From positions 120,001 to 165,000 of the forward strand of contig CAJNDS010002547.1 of NCBI GenBank assembly GCA_905221605.1: a stretch of DNA of 45,000 nucleotides, given 5' to 3'. This stretch comes from Symbiodinium natans (taxonomy: Eukaryota > Sar > Dinophyceae > Suessiales > Symbiodiniaceae). Shown here piece after piece: positions 42,613 to 45,000 of the stretch (position 1 is the stretch's first letter; the number at the start of each line of letters is the position of its first letter). The translations under genes were made by a program, and so were the position numbers. The notes beneath the pieces are model-generated. The model made no database searches. It worked only from the letters and a program-made list of their open reading frames with translations, and had not been told where the DNA came from.

Positions 42613-44544
42613 CTACTGAGACCTCTCCTTCCCAGCTTCCAGCTCCATAGGGAAGCCGCTCATGCTGCAGTGGGAACATCTCACCACGTCACCACCTAAG
42701 GCCTTAGAGCCAATGGTCAGGTCCTGGGAGCCACAGAAGGGGCAGAACCTGACTGTGTGCAAGCCCCGGCCGGACAGGTTTCCTGATAAGCACTCAGACA
42801 GACCTTCCGAGAGCTCGGGATAGAGCTGGTCGTCAACGGGAAAGGCCTGCCACGCGGCGTGCGCGCCGAAGAGGGTGGCAAAGCAGACCACAACGAAGGT
42901 AAGAAGGCAGAGGACTTCATGAGGATGCAGGGTGTGTCCATTTCTCAGCTGAAGTGTATCGGGGACACCGAAGAGGCCGGCGAGCGACGCGTGCAGAAGG
43001 GCTGGGAGCAGGTTCATCCCCCACAAGAACACCTGCGCGTAGCGCTGCTTGCCCTGAAACTGCAAGCCCCCACCACCGGGTGTGACCGCAGCAACCAAAG
43101 TGGCCAGTCCTTGACACCTTAGTTTTGCTGAGTTCAGAAGCCCCAAAAACGTGTACACTGCCAGCTCTATAGGGGATTAGAGTATCCCAAAAAGTGTAAA
43201 ATGTACTCACTCAGCTACTAAGACACGAAGAGTTTGCAAGCAGATTGCTGGCAATCTTGACCAACATCAGGATAGGAGCCCGCGCGTCGAAGAGACCAAG
43301 GAAGTGTGCTCCCGCGGCTCGCTCGGAAGCAATGAAAAGCCTCAGCTGGCCGTTTAAAGCGCCTTTAGGGTTTAGGGTCTAGGGTCTGGGGTTTAGGGTT
43401 TAGGGTCTATGGTTTAGGGTTTAGGGTTTAGAGTTTAGGGTTTAGGGTTTAGGGATTTCCTGAGTATGATCCTCTTAAGCCCTAAAGAGGGGACAATGAA
43501 AAACGTCCAAAAAGGCCGAGAAGCTCAATGAAAACTAAGATCGGCTGGATGACCTATACTGAACTTGGAGCCCTAGCAAAAATCTTCATTCTTATGCTGT
43601 TTCTTAGGACTTGTAGTACCCACAAACTACAAGTTATTTCCAAGTACCCCTAAACCCTAAACCCTAAACCCTAAACCCTAAACCCTAAACTCTAAACCCT
43701 AAACCCTAAACCCTAAACCCTAAACCCTAAACCCTAAACCCTAAATCCAAGCTAGTGACGCAGAACTGCCAGATCCCCAGATTCAACCTGGGCAGGTCGA
43801 TGGGCTTCGGAACCTGGGTAGCCCCCAAAAAAAAAGGGGGCGTTCTTAGTAGGGAAATGAGGGAATGAGGTACCCTATAGGTAAGCCCTTAAAGGGTAGA
43901 TATAGAACCCTAAGTAGCCCAGTAAACATGTTAGAATGAGGGCACCTCTTTTTTTTGGGTTAGCTGCTTTATAAGGGAACCCAGAGCCCCAAACAAAACA
44001 AAAAGGGAAAAGGGTACCACTGGGCTACCAAGGAACGGATTCCCGGAAGAAGAGGGGCGCGAGGCAGCACAGTGGCGCGTTGCCGTAGACGCGTACGGGC
44101 TTGGTGCTCCCTTCCGCGTACTTCCTGATAAGCATCTGCAAGTGGACGGGGCCCCCTGCCACGCTCACGAAGAGATGTGGCACACCTTTCATGACATGCA
44201 CAAGGACCAGTGTCATAAGGAACCGCCACAGAGGCGCACTTTCCACGAAGAGTATGGCACACAGGACCTTAGTTGCTGAGTTCATAAGCCCAAAGAGTGT
44301 ACACTTTCAGTTCTATAGGGGATTCTAGTATCCAAAAAAAGTGTAAAGTGTACTCACTCAGCTGCTAAGCGACAGTTATTGCAAACATGGGTGGTGCAGC
44401 AAGCAGCTTCATCACGTCCGCCGTCCTCTGCGCGGGCGTGACCGTCCCTGTAACCTGTTGCCCAGCTCGGAGGTGCAGCCACATCAGACGGAACGACAGG
44501 ATGATGGAAGCTGCGGCGGCCAGCAAGCAAAGCAGCAAGACCAC
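42613..44544 (-). CDS. Organic solute transporter alpha / TMEM184-like membrane protein, spliced, 5' partial
   Basis: OST-alpha/TMEM184 (Solute_trans_a) proteins are seven-helix membrane proteins linked to solute transport. Minus-strand exons: 44544-44374 (57 codons, hydrophobic start VVLLLCLLAAAASIILSF), 44267-44037 (77 codons; MFAITVLCAILF crosses the preceding junction, then VSVAGG, NAPLCCLAPLFF), about 43813-43750 (VPKPIDLPRLNLGIWQFCV), about 43362-43227 (ARAPILMLVKIASNLLANSS) and 43117-42613 with the stop. The Cys-rich stretch before a LxLGxxQ segment and the later P-x3-K-x-Q segment are in family order. The last exon adds two hydrophobic segments and a tail with CPFC and CSHC pairs (zinc-ribbon-like), not usual for the family. 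Introns 44268-44373, 43814-44036 and 43118-43226 restore frame exactly (phases 0, 0, 2). A stretch between exons 3 and 4 is missing, probably a small unrecognised exon. Upstream exons before 44544 are unknown. Confidence 0.6.
43118..43226 (-). mobile_element. Introner-like TIR element, family B, forming an intron
   Basis: A 109-nt GT-AG intron of the same gene, similar over its whole length to the copy at 44268-44373. The 5-bp repeat GTGTC flanks it; the upstream copy begins the intron (GT) and the element ends in CTAAG. Splicing restores TCG TGT CAA GGA in frame, leaving one copy of the repeat, as expected for an insertion that became an intron. Confidence 0.82.
43814..44036 (-). mobile_element. 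Introner-like intron containing a family A TIR element
   Basis: A 223-nt GT-AG intron of the OST-alpha-like gene. GTTCC flanks it on both sides; the upstream copy gives the donor. Its first 120 nt (44032-43911) is a family A element with ends TTGGTAGCCCAGT and ACTGGGCTAC. The rest ends in GGGGGCTACCCAG, which pairs with the start, so it may be a composite of two related elements. Splicing joins GAA TCC to GTT CCG in frame. Confidence 0.72.
44268..44373 (-). mobile_element. Introner-like TIR element, family B, forming an intron
   Basis: A 106-nt GT-AG intron of the OST-alpha-like gene. Its ends are an imperfect inverted repeat (CTTAGCAGCTGAGT and CTCAGCAACTAAG), with a second inner inverted pair around GTGTACACTTT. 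GTC occurs at both exon junctions: one copy supplies the GT donor and the TIR end supplies the AG. Removing it joins ACT to GTC CTG in phase 0. Confidence 0.8.
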
Positions 44545-44573
44545 CTGAGGTCTTCAGTGACTTAGGGAAAGAA

Positions 44574-44655
44574 AGGTACATGCATTTTGGGGGGGCTACT
44601 ATTTCCCTAATATAGGGAACCCAGAACACAAAGAAGCAAAAAAGTATACTACCCT
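44574..44655. mobile_element. Degenerate family A-related sequence upstream of an OST-alpha exon
   Basis: Contains GGGGGGGCTACTATTTCCCT, TAGGGAACCCAGA and a GTATACTACC end, all resembling family A. It probably forms part of the intron that ends at 44545, just before the first recognised OST-alpha-like exon. Confidence 0.4.
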
Positions 44656-44710
44656 AAACCCTAAACCCTAAAGCCTAAACCCTGAACTCTAAACCCTAAA
44701 CCCTAAACCC

Positions 44711-44785
44711 TAAAGCAGTCTGGCCACATTCAAGCGAAGGTCGATGGGCGGCTGCAGTAGCTTCTCACTCGTCACCATGCCGATG
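44711..44785 (-). CDS. Exon-like island upstream of the OST-alpha-like gene
   Basis: Minus-strand frame reads IGMVTSEKLLQPPIDLRLNV then ARLL before a stop that lies in telomeric repeat. Could be an upstream exon of the same gene; no join is demonstrated. Confidence 0.27.
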
Positions 44786-45000
44786 GCTATTCTCTAGGTT
44801 CAGAGACTGGGCCTGAGCTCAAAAAACCGCCTCGCCATGTCCAAGATGAGTTTGGGGTTTAGGGTTTAGGGTTTAGGGTTTAGGGTTTAGGGTTTAGGGT
44901 TTAGGGTTTTTATTACCCGAGAAAAGCCCAGGCACGTGCGTGGCACTTGCCTATCAGCATGATGGTTAAGAGTGGCGAGGCTGGGTCTTATTCCTGGTCA

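Noticed and set aside
42859-43210. Other ORFs overlapping the last OST-alpha-like exon
   Set aside because: They are shadows. The 181-aa frame is the coding one, but its ATG at 43158 lies inside the intron, so that start is not used.
1-45000. tRNA, rRNA, CRISPR, bacterial operons
   Set aside because: No cloverleaf, rRNA core or CRISPR-type spaced repeats recognised; the evenly repeated arrays are tandem, without spacers.

Overview
The window looks like nuclear DNA of a dinoflagellate. The evidence is TTTAGGG-type telomeric repeats, strongly G/C-ending codons in recognisable exons, intron-like ~100 bp elements with terminal inverted repeats (TIRs), and candidate GA/GC splice donors. The species cannot be told from the sequence. 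This is not a chromosome end: arrays of TTTAGGG and CCCTAAA alternate across all 45 kb, separated by 50-250 bp islands of ordinary sequence. No bacterial, organellar or rRNA features were seen.

Two spliced minus-strand genes can be recognised by homology. (1) A histidine-triad (HIT/FHIT-like) nucleotide hydrolase lies at about 28.25 to 23.69 kb. Its six exons (36-77 nt) sit in introns filled with telomeric repeats and small inverted-repeat elements. (2) A divergent OST-alpha/TMEM184-like (Solute_trans_a) membrane protein lies at 44.54 to 42.61 kb and ends in a zinc-ribbon-like tail. At least three of its introns are TIR elements whose flanking direct repeat supplies the GT donor and whose inverted-repeat end supplies the AG acceptor, the hallmark of introners. 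(3) A 591-aa minus-strand ORF at 38.89 to 37.11 kb carries a CCHC zinc knuckle and a complete RNase H active site, so it is the tail of a non-LTR retrotransposon polyprotein. It is flanked by TTTAGGGG arrays and by a 12-bp direct repeat. (4) A broken, repeated-type gene piece with an IIIDGLDKSK motif lies at 35.8-36.1 kb.

Layout: 0-12 kb is telomeric arrays with exon-like islands, several encoding membrane-type segments on the minus strand (about 5.6-11.4 kb), plus a 22-bp minisatellite at 9.2-9.67 kb. 12-23 kb holds more islands, one good plus-strand exon at 12.2 kb, and homogeneous arrays of telomere-like variants (TTTTGGGG, TTTAGGC, TTCTTAGGG, CCCCTAAA). 23.7-28.3 kb is the HIT gene. 28.3-36 kb has islands, AT-rich microsatellites, a 26-bp GC-rich minisatellite and several TIR elements. 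37-39 kb is the retroelement piece. 39-42.6 kb is arrays and islands. 42.6-44.5 kb is the OST-alpha-like gene.

The most interesting signal is the link between repeats and introns: several families of introner-like elements, and telomeric repeats that fill introns and often lie exactly at candidate splice junctions (GTTTAG donor, TTTAG acceptor). Single-island exon calls are weak, because short open frames with GT/AG edges also occur inside the HIT introns; they carry low confidence.
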